From Fredinandcohnia aciditolerans (GTDB lineage: Bacteria; Bacillota; Bacilli; Bacillales; Bacillaceae_L), in NCBI GenBank assembly GCA_003640645.1, contig QGHH01000011.1, forward strand, positions 88,233 through 152,232: a stretch of 64,000 bases of DNA, written 5' to 3'. The notes beneath the pieces are model-generated. The model was not told where the DNA came from, did not search any database, and saw only the letters and a list, made by a program, of their open reading frames with translations. The translations under genes were made by a program, and so were the position numbers. This document shows positions 1 to 7,137 of this stretch, in pieces (position 1 is the stretch's first letter; every line of letters begins with the position of its first letter).

Positions 1-98
1 CTATTATCATTTTTGTGTATTTGATTTTAAAACCGGTACTTGATTCTTATGGAATATAACATTAATACGCAATTTATGTGGTTATAAAGCTACATTAT

Positions 99-292
99 CA
101 TTAAAGACCTTCGTATATTTCTTATGCTATGAATCTATTAGAAACATCTAATGATTTAAGTCTAGTAATGGAACATTTAGGTCATACTTCAACTACAACG
201 ACAATGCTAAATGTACACTCTACACATGCTAAAGCTAGCGTGCTGCAGATGCAATGAGTGAAAGAAGAAAAAATGCACGAGAAAGTAATTAA
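99..292 (+). pseudogene. remnant of tyrosine recombinase (C-terminal part)
   Basis: Conceptual translation, allowing frame changes, gives a KDLR box, then SYAMNLLETSNDLSLV and MEHLGHTSTTTTM, the box II region (HxLR...LGHxS..TT) of phage-integrase-family recombinases. A tail ADAMSERRKNARESN follows in another frame. At least two frameshifts are needed, near 115-125 and near 240, and no catalytic Tyr context survives intact. I see no start region within the window, so the gene was either truncated or begins before base 1. It is a relic of an integration or resolution function and marks an old mobile-element boundary. Confidence 0.7.
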
Positions 293-346
293 TACCTTCA
301 CTATAAGTAATAAAGGTTCGGTTTCGAGTCCAGAGAGGTGTAAACT

Positions 347-898
347 GTGATCCTAATTCAGATTATCAGTGGATTAATTATTATTATCCTGTTTTTGTCA
401 ACAATTAAAAAAATCAAGGAAAGTAGCAAGCGAAAAGGTAAAAATAGGAATCGAATGGTGATTGTAAAACGAGGTTGGAATAGATTTAAAAAAGATATAA
501 AAGCAATATACAAAGGAAATTTAATTTTTGTTGGTGTTAAACCTTTCATCATAATGGAAAAACATGTTGAGTTCACCCCATCTAGTGATGGAGAAGGAAG
601 CGTAAGTTTTTATTTATCTGTAATGTCAAGGGACGGAAACTATAAAAACGAAATAAAAATACATCCTAGCGACTACAAAAAATACAAAAGAAAAATAAAT
701 ATGTTAGAAGAAACCTTTTATCATTTTGGAGTTATTCAACATAGAAAGACCAAAGAATATTATGTCACACTTGAAAAAAATGATGTGAAAGCCAAAAATT
801 ACTTATTTAAACAAGCCTTAATATCATTGCTAACACTGTTTATTGTCCTTTGTTTAATATCATTTACTATCACTTTTATAATCATCAAGTTTACATAA
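347..898 (+). CDS. hypothetical protein with N- and C-terminal membrane segments
   Basis: The 183-residue protein starts at GTG behind AGAGAGGTG. One hydrophobic helix spans about residues 2-18, and a longer one spans about 160-182. The basic middle part (KKIKESSKRKGKNRNR, then a mixed alpha/beta stretch) would lie on one side of the membrane. I do not recognise a family. It stands alone between the recombinase relic and the next membrane protein, with no clear terminator after it, so it may be cotranscribed with the gene at 997. Function is unknown. Confidence 0.6.
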   Translation: MILIQIISGLIIIILFLSTIKKIKESSKRKGKNRNRMVIVKRGWNRFKKDIKAIYKGNLIFVGVKPFIIMEKHVEFTPSSDGEGSVSFYLSVMSRDGNYKNEIKIHPSDYKKYKRKINMLEETFYHFGVIQHRKTKEYYVTLEKNDVKAKNYLFKQALISLLTLFIVLCLISFTITFIIIKFT

Positions 899-996
899 AT
901 TATGTTTAACAAACAAACCTTAGAGTTTATGCTCTGAACAGATGCTATGAGTATACGATAAAGATTATAGAAATAAATTATATTAGGAGTAACGGT

Positions 997-1977
997 ATGA
1001 AAATGGGGTTAAATGAAGTATTGTTAGGCGCTCAGCTGTATCGTAATTATAAAATGGAGGGTAGTTTTTTAGGAGGTTTGTTCCTTTTTATATTTTATAG
1101 TTTTGTAGCTGCTTTAGGCTTATTTATTATAGCTTTAATATTCGGTGCAGGATATTGGGTCATATCTAAGGTCAAGATTTTCTTTAACTTTATGTATGAC
1201 TTCACCATTGTAAAAGTTATATTCTACCCTGCTACTTTTGATGTTGTTCATGGGATTTTTGTTGAACATCCATTTTTGCGAGCTATCCTCCTTTTTGCTA
1301 TCACTTTAGCATTGTTTGGAATATCATCAAAGTTGAATTGGATCAAAAGTGAAATTGTTTTAGTTTCGATAATGCTTTTATTTACTATATGTGCTTTGGT
1401 TACTATAGTAAGAGCTGGTTATTATGCGGGAGTAGGTATTAACATGAAGGTTGTTGGTGAAGAAAACTATTCTAGTCAAGAACATATTGTAAGAAGGATG
1501 GATATTGATATTACCACAGAGGTACCCTTACCTTATGAACCCATTCACTATAATTTCGTAAACTCTGAGAAAGATCCTGAGATTACAGATTTGAATGGGA
1601 AATCATATTTAAATACATTTTGGGTTTATCTAGGAAAGAAGATAGATAGTAGCGTGGAGGTTTCAACCTTAGATTTTTCTTTAGAACCAGATGCCTTTTG
1701 GTTTAGTAAGGTAGAGGAAATGGACTACTTTGAAGGAGTGTTATCACTTGCAGACAGACCAGATGCTACTAACCCAAATAGTTCAACGATTACATTGAAT
1801 TTTGTAGGTGATGGTAAGATTCTAGATACATATACAGTCAATAGTGAGTCAGAACCTATAAACGTTAAGGTTGATATTCGAGATATTAAAGAGGAATTTA
1901 TTATTACTTTTCAATCGGATAGTAATGGAGATACAGTTGCAGCATTATTCGAACCCCGTTTTACGAAAGAAAAGTAA
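997..1977 (+). CDS. hypothetical membrane protein with large C-terminal domain
   Basis: The 326-residue protein starts at ATG behind TTAGGAG. Four hydrophobic segments are visible (about residues 24-55, 66-75, 88-105 and 120-140). A soluble region of about 180 residues follows that looks beta-rich (many short alternating hydrophobic strands, acidic surface) and probably faces outward. There is no lipobox or sorting motif. It lies 20 bases upstream of the TraX-like gene and could share its transcript. No family is recognised. Confidence 0.6.
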   Translation: MKMGLNEVLLGAQLYRNYKMEGSFLGGLFLFIFYSFVAALGLFIIALIFGAGYWVISKVKIFFNFMYDFTIVKVIFYPATFDVVHGIFVEHPFLRAILLFAITLALFGISSKLNWIKSEIVLVSIMLLFTICALVTIVRAGYYAGVGINMKVVGEENYSSQEHIVRRMDIDITTEVPLPYEPIHYNFVNSEKDPEITDLNGKSYLNTFWVYLGKKIDSSVEVSTLDFSLEPDAFWFSKVEEMDYFEGVLSLADRPDATNPNSSTITLNFVGDGKILDTYTVNSESEPINVKVDIRDIKEEFIITFQSDSNGDTVAALFEPRFTKEK

Positions 1978-1997
1978 TACAGAGATGAGGTGACCTT

Positions 1998-2633
1998 TTG
2001 GTATTAAGCAGACAAAGCAGTGAATGGTTGAAAATAATCGGGATTGTAACGATGGTTATTGATCATATTGGCCATATTTTTTACCCTGATGTTTTATTGC
2101 TAAGAATAATAGGTCGTCTCACCTTCCCTATTTTTGCATACCAGCTAGCCGTAGGTATGGATAGGTCTTCAAATAGAGGGAATTACTTATTTCGATTATT
2201 ACTTTTTGCTATGATAGCTCAAATTCCATATACATTAGCAATAGGTGTTCAGCAAGCAAATATATTATTTACTTTGTTACTAGCGGGACTTTTCATTCTT
2301 TCGGGAAAAACATGGGTAAAGCTATTAACTCTTCTCCTTCCCTTCCTAGTGCCAATAGATTATGGTTTTATGGGGATGGTACTTGTACTAGCCTTTTATT
2401 ACACAATTAATCGAAAGTGGAGCTATGCAATCATATATCCGTTGTTTGCGATGATTGGGTTAACAATTCAAATGTCTTTTTGGATTCAATTATTCTCAAT
2501 CTTAACTTTAGCAATAATCTACACACTTACTAGATGGGAAAATATCAAGGCCATAAGAATACCTAAATATTACTTTTATGTTTTTTACCCTGGACACTTA
2601 CTTTTACTCTGGATAATTCTTAATCTGATTTAA
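1998..2633 (+). CDS. TraX-family integral membrane protein
   Basis: The 211-residue protein is almost entirely membrane segments. It opens with SEWLKIIGIVTMVIDHIGHI, the hallmark N-terminal motif of the TraX family (F-pilin N-acetylase of F plasmid and many Firmicute homologues). RIIGRLTFPIFAYQLAVG and a GFMGM stretch also fit. The start is TTG behind GATGAGGTGACC. In the F plasmid TraX acetylates pilin; in Firmicutes the substrate is not settled, and wall or surface acylation is possible. Its presence fits a plasmid that builds secretion channels and pili. The family call is firm; the substrate is unknown. Confidence 0.8.
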   Translation: MVLSRQSSEWLKIIGIVTMVIDHIGHIFYPDVLLLRIIGRLTFPIFAYQLAVGMDRSSNRGNYLFRLLLFAMIAQIPYTLAIGVQQANILFTLLLAGLFILSGKTWVKLLTLLLPFLVPIDYGFMGMVLVLAFYYTINRKWSYAIIYPLFAMIGLTIQMSFWIQLFSILTLAIIYTLTRWENIKAIRIPKYYFYVFYPGHLLLLWIILNLI

Positions 2634-2681
2634 AAAGGCTATTTTTATCCTATTTAGTGCTTAATAGCTTAAACATAAAGA

Positions 2682-2709
2682 AGCGTTAATCCTTTGTTGG
2701 ATCAACGCT
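2682..2709. terminator. bidirectional hairpin between convergent genes
   Basis: AGCGTT-A-ATCC pairs with GGAT-C-AACGCT around a short loop. It sits between the ends of the TraX gene (plus) and the gene at 2717 (minus). U-rich sequence is modest on both sides. Confidence 0.6.
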
Positions 2710-2716
2710 CTAACCA

Positions 2717-3037
2717 CTACATATTATCTTTCTTATTTGTCCCTAAGATATCTGGTTTAAGTTCTTCAGCTATCTCAGTTGCTATATTGAAGTTAGTTTT
2801 AAAAGGATTTTTGTTAACTTGAAACTTATTTACTAAAGCTTGACTAATATTTGTATATCCATTTTGAAATGGTTGTCTTAGTTTTTGATTCCTACTTCCC
2901 ATTAGTCCTAAAATAATAATGCCTAAGATAGAAATCTGAATCCAGCTAGTATTGTTTCTTTTCCTTTTAAAAGTACTAAAGAGACGTTGGCCTCTTAAAC
3001 CAGCGAGTAACGAAGAAAGTACCTTGGTGTAATTCAT
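2717..3037 (-). CDS. hypothetical protein with one membrane segment
   Basis: The 106-residue protein has a basic N-terminus (RGQRLFSTFKRKRN) before a single hydrophobic segment at about residues 33-46 (IQISILGIIILGLMG), then a polar tail. The start is ATG behind TTGGAGTG. The positive-inside pattern puts the first 30 residues in the cytoplasm. No family is recognised. It is monocistronic: the bidirectional hairpin lies at its 3' end and a separate hairpin region lies upstream. Confidence 0.5.
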   Translation of the reverse strand: MNYTKVLSSLLAGLRGQRLFSTFKRKRNNTSWIQISILGIIILGLMGSRNQKLRQPFQNGYTNISQALVNKFQVNKNPFKTNFNIATEIAEELKPDILGTNKKDNM

Positions 3038-3163
3038 ACATTTTCACTCCAAATTCAACAATTTAACGGTAATATTTTTTGATAAAACATTAAAAAATAT
3101 TGGAGGTATTTTTTAGTTAAATCAACAAGTTATAAGTGTAAATATTTTCTATATTATGATTGC

Positions 3164-3260
3164 TAAAAAAGGGGAAAACTTATTTCAAAGGCAAGGCGGC
3201 TCTTAACTAGCAAACCAATTCCACGTTACTTGGCTACATAACGTCTTGCCTTTATTTTTT
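3164..3260 (+). ncRNA. candidate small RNA ending in a large hairpin
   Basis: A TATTAT -10-like box lies at 3152-3157, with only a poor -35. About 25 bases later AAAGGCAAG (3187-3195) pairs with CTTGCCTTT (3245-3253), followed by ATTTTTT. An inner hairpin ACGTTA/TAACGT lies in the loop. No plus-strand gene follows, because the neighbours are both on the minus strand. The U tract supports only plus-strand transcription. It may be an orphan leader terminator or a short RNA of about 95 nt. Confidence 0.35.
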
Positions 3261-3313
3261 AAAAAAGAACAGTTCAAATAGTCCTTCTCCAAACGAAAAA
3301 TGGTAATTCTTTA

Positions 3314-3679
3314 TTATTTTGAAATTACTCCCATGCTTTGCAGTACAACTTTAGCATCTTTATTTAAATAAGGTATGATATCCTCACGAAGCAATAATTT
3401 AGAATTATCCTTAACAATCAATTTTAACCCTCTTAAATCAAACTTTGTAGCATATGTATTAATTGCATTCATTATTGTCATTTCTTGTCTCGTGATCGGC
3501 TTATAATTTGAATTGTGTAATTCAGACAAGACATTCATTAACTCCCTGGCATTTCTATTTAAGAGAGCCCTTTTAGAACCTAAAACTTCAATATTTTCTT
3601 CTATGTATCTCCTAGCAGTAACTAAATCGAGAGCATCCATGCTGTTATTTATTTGATTAATTATTTGTTCAATATTCAT
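3314..3679 (-). CDS. hypothetical helical protein
   Basis: The 121-residue protein starts at ATG behind AAGGGGGC. The sequence reads as alternating amphipathic helices (NIEQIINQINNSMDALDLVTARRYI, RALLNRNARELMNVLSEL) with no membrane segment, zinc ligands or catalytic signature. It may be a small cytosolic or DNA-associated protein, but no family is recognised. It is separated from the upstream DUF2325 gene by a hairpin at 3767-3789, so it is probably a separate unit. Confidence 0.5.
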   Translation of the reverse strand: MNIEQIINQINNSMDALDLVTARRYIEENIEVLGSKRALLNRNARELMNVLSELHNSNYKPITRQEMTIMNAINTYATKFDLRGLKLIVKDNSKLLLREDIIPYLNKDAKVVLQSMGVISK

Positions 3680-3761
3680 CTATTCAAGCCCCCTTAAAAA
3701 TCTTGTCGAAAATTGTCTGATTTATTTAATATACTCTAATGATTAAAGAAAATCCACAATC

Positions 3762-3789
3762 AAAAAAACCTACCCCAAAGGGACAGGTT
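3762..3789 (-). terminator. intrinsic terminator after DUF2325 gene
   Basis: On the minus strand AACCTGTCCC pairs with GGGGTAGGTT and runs straight into seven U residues. It lies 85 bases beyond the stop of the gene ending at 3874. Confidence 0.65.
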
Positions 3790-3873
3790 ATTAGAGGGGG
3801 TAATCTCTGTGTTCAATTATTAAATTAACCAAAAAGATATTTATTATCCCCGTTAATATCTTAAGTTACATAA

Positions 3874-4329
3874 TTAAGCTGTGTGTTTTTTAGTTTCTTG
3901 CAAGATAGAATAAGCTGTGTGGATAACGGATTTAATCCCCCTTGTTTTAGCTTTATCAAAAGGTATATTGTGTTCTTTGCAGTACATAACCGCACTTGTA
4001 CTTCCATAATGCGCCATATGAAGGGTTATTAATACCACACAATCAACTTGCATCACTAATCGTTCTAAACGGTCCAAACTTTCATTTCCAGAAGCCCAAA
4101 TCATTTGGCCATTCCTTTTTTCTATCGCTTTTTGATAAGTTTTCCTTCTTGGTTCACAACCAATAACGAGGATAGTCTTATTATTGAAGTCTATTTCGTC
4201 TATTAACGATTCATCATCCTCAACATCATCTTCTATTAAAGATCTACTTTCTTTATAATAACCAGAAGGCATTGGTTTGCTTTTGTAATCCTCTGTTGGG
4301 TGTTTGTATATTACTCGTGCTGAGTTCAA
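3874..4329 (-). CDS. DUF2325 domain protein (C-terminal half of a split gene)
   Basis: Residues 48-150 carry the DUF2325 pattern: KTILVIGCEPRRKTYQKAI, a mid-domain MQVDCVVLITLHMAHYGSTSAVMYCKEHNIPF, then TRGIKSVI. The domain looks Rossmann-like and its biochemical role is not established. The TTG at 4329 has no good ribosome site. The same frame stays open for 17 more codons upstream (FSIKEGDLVDIAYYETN), up to a TAG at 4381-4383. That TAG ends the upstream ORF in the identical frame, so this is best read as the second half of one 363-codon gene interrupted by a nonsense codon. Confidence 0.75.
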   Translation of the reverse strand: MNSARVIYKHPTEDYKSKPMPSGYYKESRSLIEDDVEDDESLIDEIDFNNKTILVIGCEPRRKTYQKAIEKRNGQMIWASGNESLDRLERLVMQVDCVVLITLHMAHYGSTSAVMYCKEHNIPFDKAKTRGIKSVIHTAYSILQETKKHTA

Positions 4330-4380
4330 ATTAGTTTCATAATATGCGATATCTACTAAGTCTCCTTCCTTGATTGAAAA

Positions 4381-4965
4381 CTAAGTTACATCACTAGGAC
4401 TCAATATGAAACTATAGGGAACATCATCTACTTTTACTAGTTTTTTCGAAAAATCTGTATCATGATATTCGTTTACAGTAAATATGCTGTTTTCTTTTTC
4501 GACAATACCATACGAAATTTGTTTTCGGTCAACTGGATCTTTTGAATTCCTCTTTTCAATTAGTTCAAAGAAGTATCGCTTGTTTTTATCGTTAAAGACC
4601 GGCCTTACTAAATCACCATGAGCTAATTCTAAATTTCTAGAAATGCCTTCTGATACAAGTATCTCAGTTCCTTCAAGGTGTCCTCCCCTTAACTTTCTAT
4701 GATAAACATATACATTACTGTCCTCTACTTCAGTTTGTTTGAAGGGTATTTCCTCTTTTGTTTCAGGAACACGAATAGGTTGTTCAGCGGGTATTTGTAG
4801 TAGCTCATAGCTTTCTAGAAAATGTAATGGAAGTTTTTTTATAAGTTCTATAAATTGAAGATAATCGTTTAATATTTCTTTCTTTTCTTGAGTATTCTCA
4901 TAAGATACATCTATAATTGTTTGTTGCATTTCCTCTTTTACTTTTTCTAATATTAAAGATTTCAT
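4381..4965 (-). CDS. N-terminal half of the UAG-split DUF2325 protein
   Basis: The 194-residue product starts at ATG behind AAAAGGTGG. An N-terminal helical region (residues 1-55) is followed by a beta-rich domain (about 85-190) with VYVYHRKLRGGHLEGTEILVSEG and a HGDLVRPV motif that resembles a small-barrel fold. It ends at TAG (4381-4383), beyond which the reading frame continues without another stop into the DUF2325 domain. Full-length relatives would be expected to read through this point. Either a recent amber mutation or regulated readthrough would explain it. Confidence 0.65.
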   Translation of the reverse strand: MKSLILEKVKEEMQQTIIDVSYENTQEKKEILNDYLQFIELIKKLPLHFLESYELLQIPAEQPIRVPETKEEIPFKQTEVEDSNVYVYHRKLRGGHLEGTEILVSEGISRNLELAHGDLVRPVFNDKNKRYFFELIEKRNSKDPVDRKQISYGIVEKENSIFTVNEYHDTDFSKKLVKVDDVPYSFILSPSDVT

Positions 4966-5001
4966 AGAACCACCTTTTCGTAATTAAACTTTTATATATA
5001 C

Positions 5002-5039
5002 AATTATACCTTCTATGAAAATCCATAGAAGGTATAATT
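5002..5039. repeat. perfect 16-bp inverted repeat
   Basis: Bases 5002-5017 are perfectly complementary to 5024-5039 around a 6-base loop. It lies 37 bases upstream of the split DUF2325 gene and beyond the 3' end of the gene at 5072. The minus strand lacks a proper U tract, so it is either a weak terminator or an operator; both arms contain TATAAT-like sequence. Confidence 0.6.
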
Positions 5040-5071
5040 TAACAATATTATTATAGTCAAAATTAATATGG

Positions 5072-5440
5072 TTAAATCAGAATATATTGTTTAGCAATAC
5101 TCTTAAATTCTTCAATAACCGATAGCACCTGTTCTATATTATCAGCCACTATTATATCTGCTATTAAATGTCCAATACGAGCTGTCTCGTCTTTATTAGG
5201 TTTGTTTTCTAATAATTCGTTATATATATATATTGAGTATAAGGTTGCTGCTTTTACTTTGCTTAAGGACCTAATACGAATTAAATCACCATCAGCTAGT
5301 TTAGCTGGGTCCCCTGCTCTTTCAATATCTTTTCCAAGAGATAATTTAAAAGCTGTACGAATGAAATTTTCATAAGTGTATGCCTGCTTACTTACCTCTG
5401 CTGGACTAACATTAACATTATACGGTGCTCTCTCTTCCAT
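5072..5440 (-). CDS. hypothetical protein
   Basis: The 122-residue protein starts at ATG behind GGAGGAATAAAC. It is mostly helical (YTYENFIRTAFKLSLGK, VKAATLYSIYIYNELL, IGHLIADIIVADNIEQVLSVIEEF), soluble and cysteine-free. Its start lies 11 bases after the stop of the FbpA-like gene, so the two, and probably the zinc-finger gene upstream, form one minus-strand operon. The family is unrecognised. Function may relate to the metal/stress-type small proteins beside it, but that is only context. Confidence 0.55.
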   Translation of the reverse strand: MEERAPYNVNVSPAEVSKQAYTYENFIRTAFKLSLGKDIERAGDPAKLADGDLIRIRSLSKVKAATLYSIYIYNELLENKPNKDETARIGHLIADIIVADNIEQVLSVIEEFKSIAKQYILI

Positions 5441-5451
5441 GTTTATTCCTC

Positions 5452-5595
5452 CTAATTGGTCTTCTTCTCTTGTAAATTAATAAGTTCATTAATAGAAAGT
5501 TCGTATAATTGTCTACCATCGTCTACCTTGTAAATTCCTTTATTAATAAGATTTTCAATTAGAACTAATTTCTCCTTAGAAGTATCTAATATCAT
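5452..5595 (-). CDS. FbpA-like small basic protein
   Basis: The 47-residue ORF begins MILDTSKEKLVLIENLINKG and continues IYKVDDGRQLYELSINELI. The pattern ...LI..L...G.YK..DGRQLYELS..EL is that of the Fur-regulated basic protein A family. In B. subtilis FbpA takes part in the iron-sparing response with the sRNA FsrA, probably as a chaperone. Plasmid copies are common in the B. cereus group and their role is not defined. The ATG at 5593-5595 has only a moderate upstream AAAGG. The gene sits between the zinc-finger gene and the gene at 5072, whose start follows its stop closely. Confidence 0.7.
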   Translation of the reverse strand: MILDTSKEKLVLIENLINKGIYKVDDGRQLYELSINELINLQEKKTN

Positions 5596-5612
5596 CTCAT
5601 ATCAACTGCCTT

Positions 5613-5828
5613 TTATAAGCTAACTGCTAATTTCTCAACGAGTGTACAGTCTAAGAGTTTGTTACCAAGTTGTTGTAAGTCTTGCCCAACTGGACATAAA
5701 AATAAACAGTAATTACTTGCTTCAGACACGCTTACTTTTACATTATCCTTATACTTAATACATCGTCTACAGTGTTCATCTAACATATCATGAATTTCGA
5801 TCCGTATTTCTCTGGTTGTTTTTATCAA
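5613..5828 (-). CDS. zinc-finger protein, zf-C2HCIx2C-like
   Basis: The 71-residue protein has H18-C-R-R-C, then C41-L-F-L-C-P-V-G-Q-D-L-Q-Q-LG. This matches the arrangement CxxC...CxxxCxVGxxLQxLG of the small Bacillus zf-C2HCIx2C family. It is likely a zinc-binding cytosolic protein of unknown role. The start is probably TTG at 5828 behind GGAAGGA, although an internal ATG (codon 15, at MLDEHC) could also serve. It is part of the minus-strand cluster with the FbpA-like gene. Confidence 0.65.
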   Translation of the reverse strand: MIKTTREIRIEIHDMLDEHCRRCIKYKDNVKVSVSEASNYCLFLCPVGQDLQQLGNKLLDCTLVEKLAVSL

Positions 5829-5849
5829 ATGATTTTACAGTCCTTCCAT

Positions 5850-6170
5850 TCAAATTGAAGCGGGTTTAAGGCCATGTAACAAAGTTTCTGCTAGGTTAAA
5901 TGCCCCGCTAGCTCCTCTACCTTTATGAAAACCAATAGGTTTGTTTGCTTCCTTACATAATTCTTTGGCTAATTTAGAACTAGGATGGCAGCATGCTCCA
6001 TACATTACAACGACTGCATCTGCTTTTTTTACTAGTGTGCTAAACAACTCTTTGTTGCCCCCACCTTTTAGTTTTCCATCGTGGAACAAGAGATCAAATC
6101 CATTTTTCTTAGCAAATTGTTCAAATGTATTCTTTTGAGTACCACCGATAATACATACTCTTTTCTTCAT
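5850..6170 (-). CDS. DUF2325 domain protein, short form
   Basis: The 106-residue protein is a bare DUF2325 domain: KKRVCIIGGTQKNTFEQFAKK, then KADAVVVMYGACCHPSSKLAKELCKEANKPIGFHKGRG. The glycine-rich first strand and the C-H/S turn match the long DUF2325 protein encoded at 3874-4965, so the plasmid carries two members. The start is ATG behind GAGAGG. It is the first gene of the small-protein block after the regulator at 6272. The molecular function of the family is unknown. Confidence 0.75.
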   Translation of the reverse strand: MKKRVCIIGGTQKNTFEQFAKKNGFDLLFHDGKLKGGGNKELFSTLVKKADAVVVMYGACCHPSSKLAKELCKEANKPIGFHKGRGASGAFNLAETLLHGLKPASI

Positions 6171-6271
6171 GTTTTACCTCTCCTTTGTTTGTAACATTTA
6201 TTAATCTGTATGATACCACTTTAGAAATATGGGGAGGTAAGACTTCTGAAGAAAAATTTAAAAAAATTTTT

Positions 6272-6940
6272 TTAACTAGTGATTTGAAGTCGCAGAGCTT
6301 TGACAGCTGCGTTGGTTCTATCTCTCACTTTAAGCTTAGTTAGGATGTTGGTAATGTAGTTCTTAACAGTTTTTTCGGATATCATTAACCGTTTACTAAT
6401 ATCTCGATTACTACAACCTTCTGTTAGTAATTGAAGTACCAGTACCTCTCGGTTTGTTAGTATATCAAGGACATAGTTTTTCTCGTTTGATAAATCTATA
6501 GGTTGGTGTTCCTCTGTTATGTTGGATAACCTTTTGTATTCCGAGTAAACAATATTTACTATTCTTTGATCATAATATATGTAGCCATTTTCGATATATC
6601 TAATTGCTTCAAAAAATATATCTGAACTGGTTGTTTTTTGTAAATAACCGTCAATCCCAACAAACACAAGTTTCTTGACCAAATCTTTTCTAACATTTGA
6701 TGATAGAACGAGTATTTTGGAGGGGTTCTTAGCTTTAATAACTTCGATTGTATTAATTGGATTGGATACACCGTCAATATCAACTATCATTAAATCTATA
6801 TGTTTTGCTTCCAATTGAACGAGTTCAGATTCGATATTATAACAATTTGGTTTGTATGAATAATTCGCCACTTCCAATATCCGTTTAATTCCTTCAGCAA
6901 ATAACGTGTTAAGCGAGACAATAGCAATAATTTTTTTCAA
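6272..6940 (-). CDS. LuxR/NarL-type response regulator, atypical receiver
   Basis: The 222-residue protein has a CheY-like receiver (1-120) and a C-terminal LuxR HTH (about 158-215: LTNREVLVLQLLTEGCSNRDISKRL, VKNYITNILTKLKV). The presumed phosphoacceptor is D54 (MIVDIDG) and the conserved lysine is K102 (YLQKTT). The acidic pair expected after strand 1 is missing (IVSLNTLF), so it may act without phosphorylation. No sensor kinase lies nearby. The start is TTG behind GGAGG. It has a good promoter (7034-7062) and a hairpin in the leader. It is a candidate plasmid regulator. Confidence 0.85.
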   Translation of the reverse strand: MKKIIAIVSLNTLFAEGIKRILEVANYSYKPNCYNIESELVQLEAKHIDLMIVDIDGVSNPINTIEVIKAKNPSKILVLSSNVRKDLVKKLVFVGIDGYLQKTTSSDIFFEAIRYIENGYIYYDQRIVNIVYSEYKRLSNITEEHQPIDLSNEKNYVLDILTNREVLVLQLLTEGCSNRDISKRLMISEKTVKNYITNILTKLKVRDRTNAAVKALRLQITS

Positions 6941-6958
6941 TATTTGTCCTCCTAGAAT

Positions 6959-7005
6959 AAAAAAAGAGAGTCCTCCCTACGGTATATAACCATAGGGGGA
7001 CTCCC
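6959..7005 (-). terminator. leader terminator (attenuator) before response regulator gene
   Basis: On the minus strand GGGAGTCCCCCTATGG pairs with CCGTAGGGAGGACTCTC around an AT-rich loop and ends in a U7 tract. It is followed at once by CTAGGAGG, the regulator's ribosome site. It lies between the promoter at 7034-7062 and the start codon, so any full-length message must read through it. Confidence 0.65.
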
Positions 7006-7033
7006 TTTTCACGAACAATTTTTATGTAATCTA

Positions 7034-7062
7034 ATTATATCAACAAAAATATTTAACTTCAA
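7034..7062 (-). promoter_or_regulatory. sigma-A-type promoter for the LuxR regulator
   Basis: On the minus strand TTGAAG (7057-7062) is followed by exactly 17 bases and TATAAT (7034-7039). Transcription would start about 30 bases before the leader hairpin. Confidence 0.7.
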
Positions 7063-7073
7063 TATAAAAGTTG

Positions 7074-7102
7074 TTGACGTAATGGTATCATTTAGATATA
7101 TT
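7074..7102 (+). promoter_or_regulatory. sigma-A-type promoter for gene 7138
   Basis: TTGACG (7074-7079), a 17-base spacer and TATATT (7097-7102) stand 35 bases upstream of the ATG at 7138. The promoter is divergent from that of the regulator, with only about 12 bases between the two -35 boxes, so one regulator could control both. Confidence 0.75.
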
Positions 7103-7137
7103 AGTGTTACAAATATTAATTAAAGGAGGGGTGGCAC

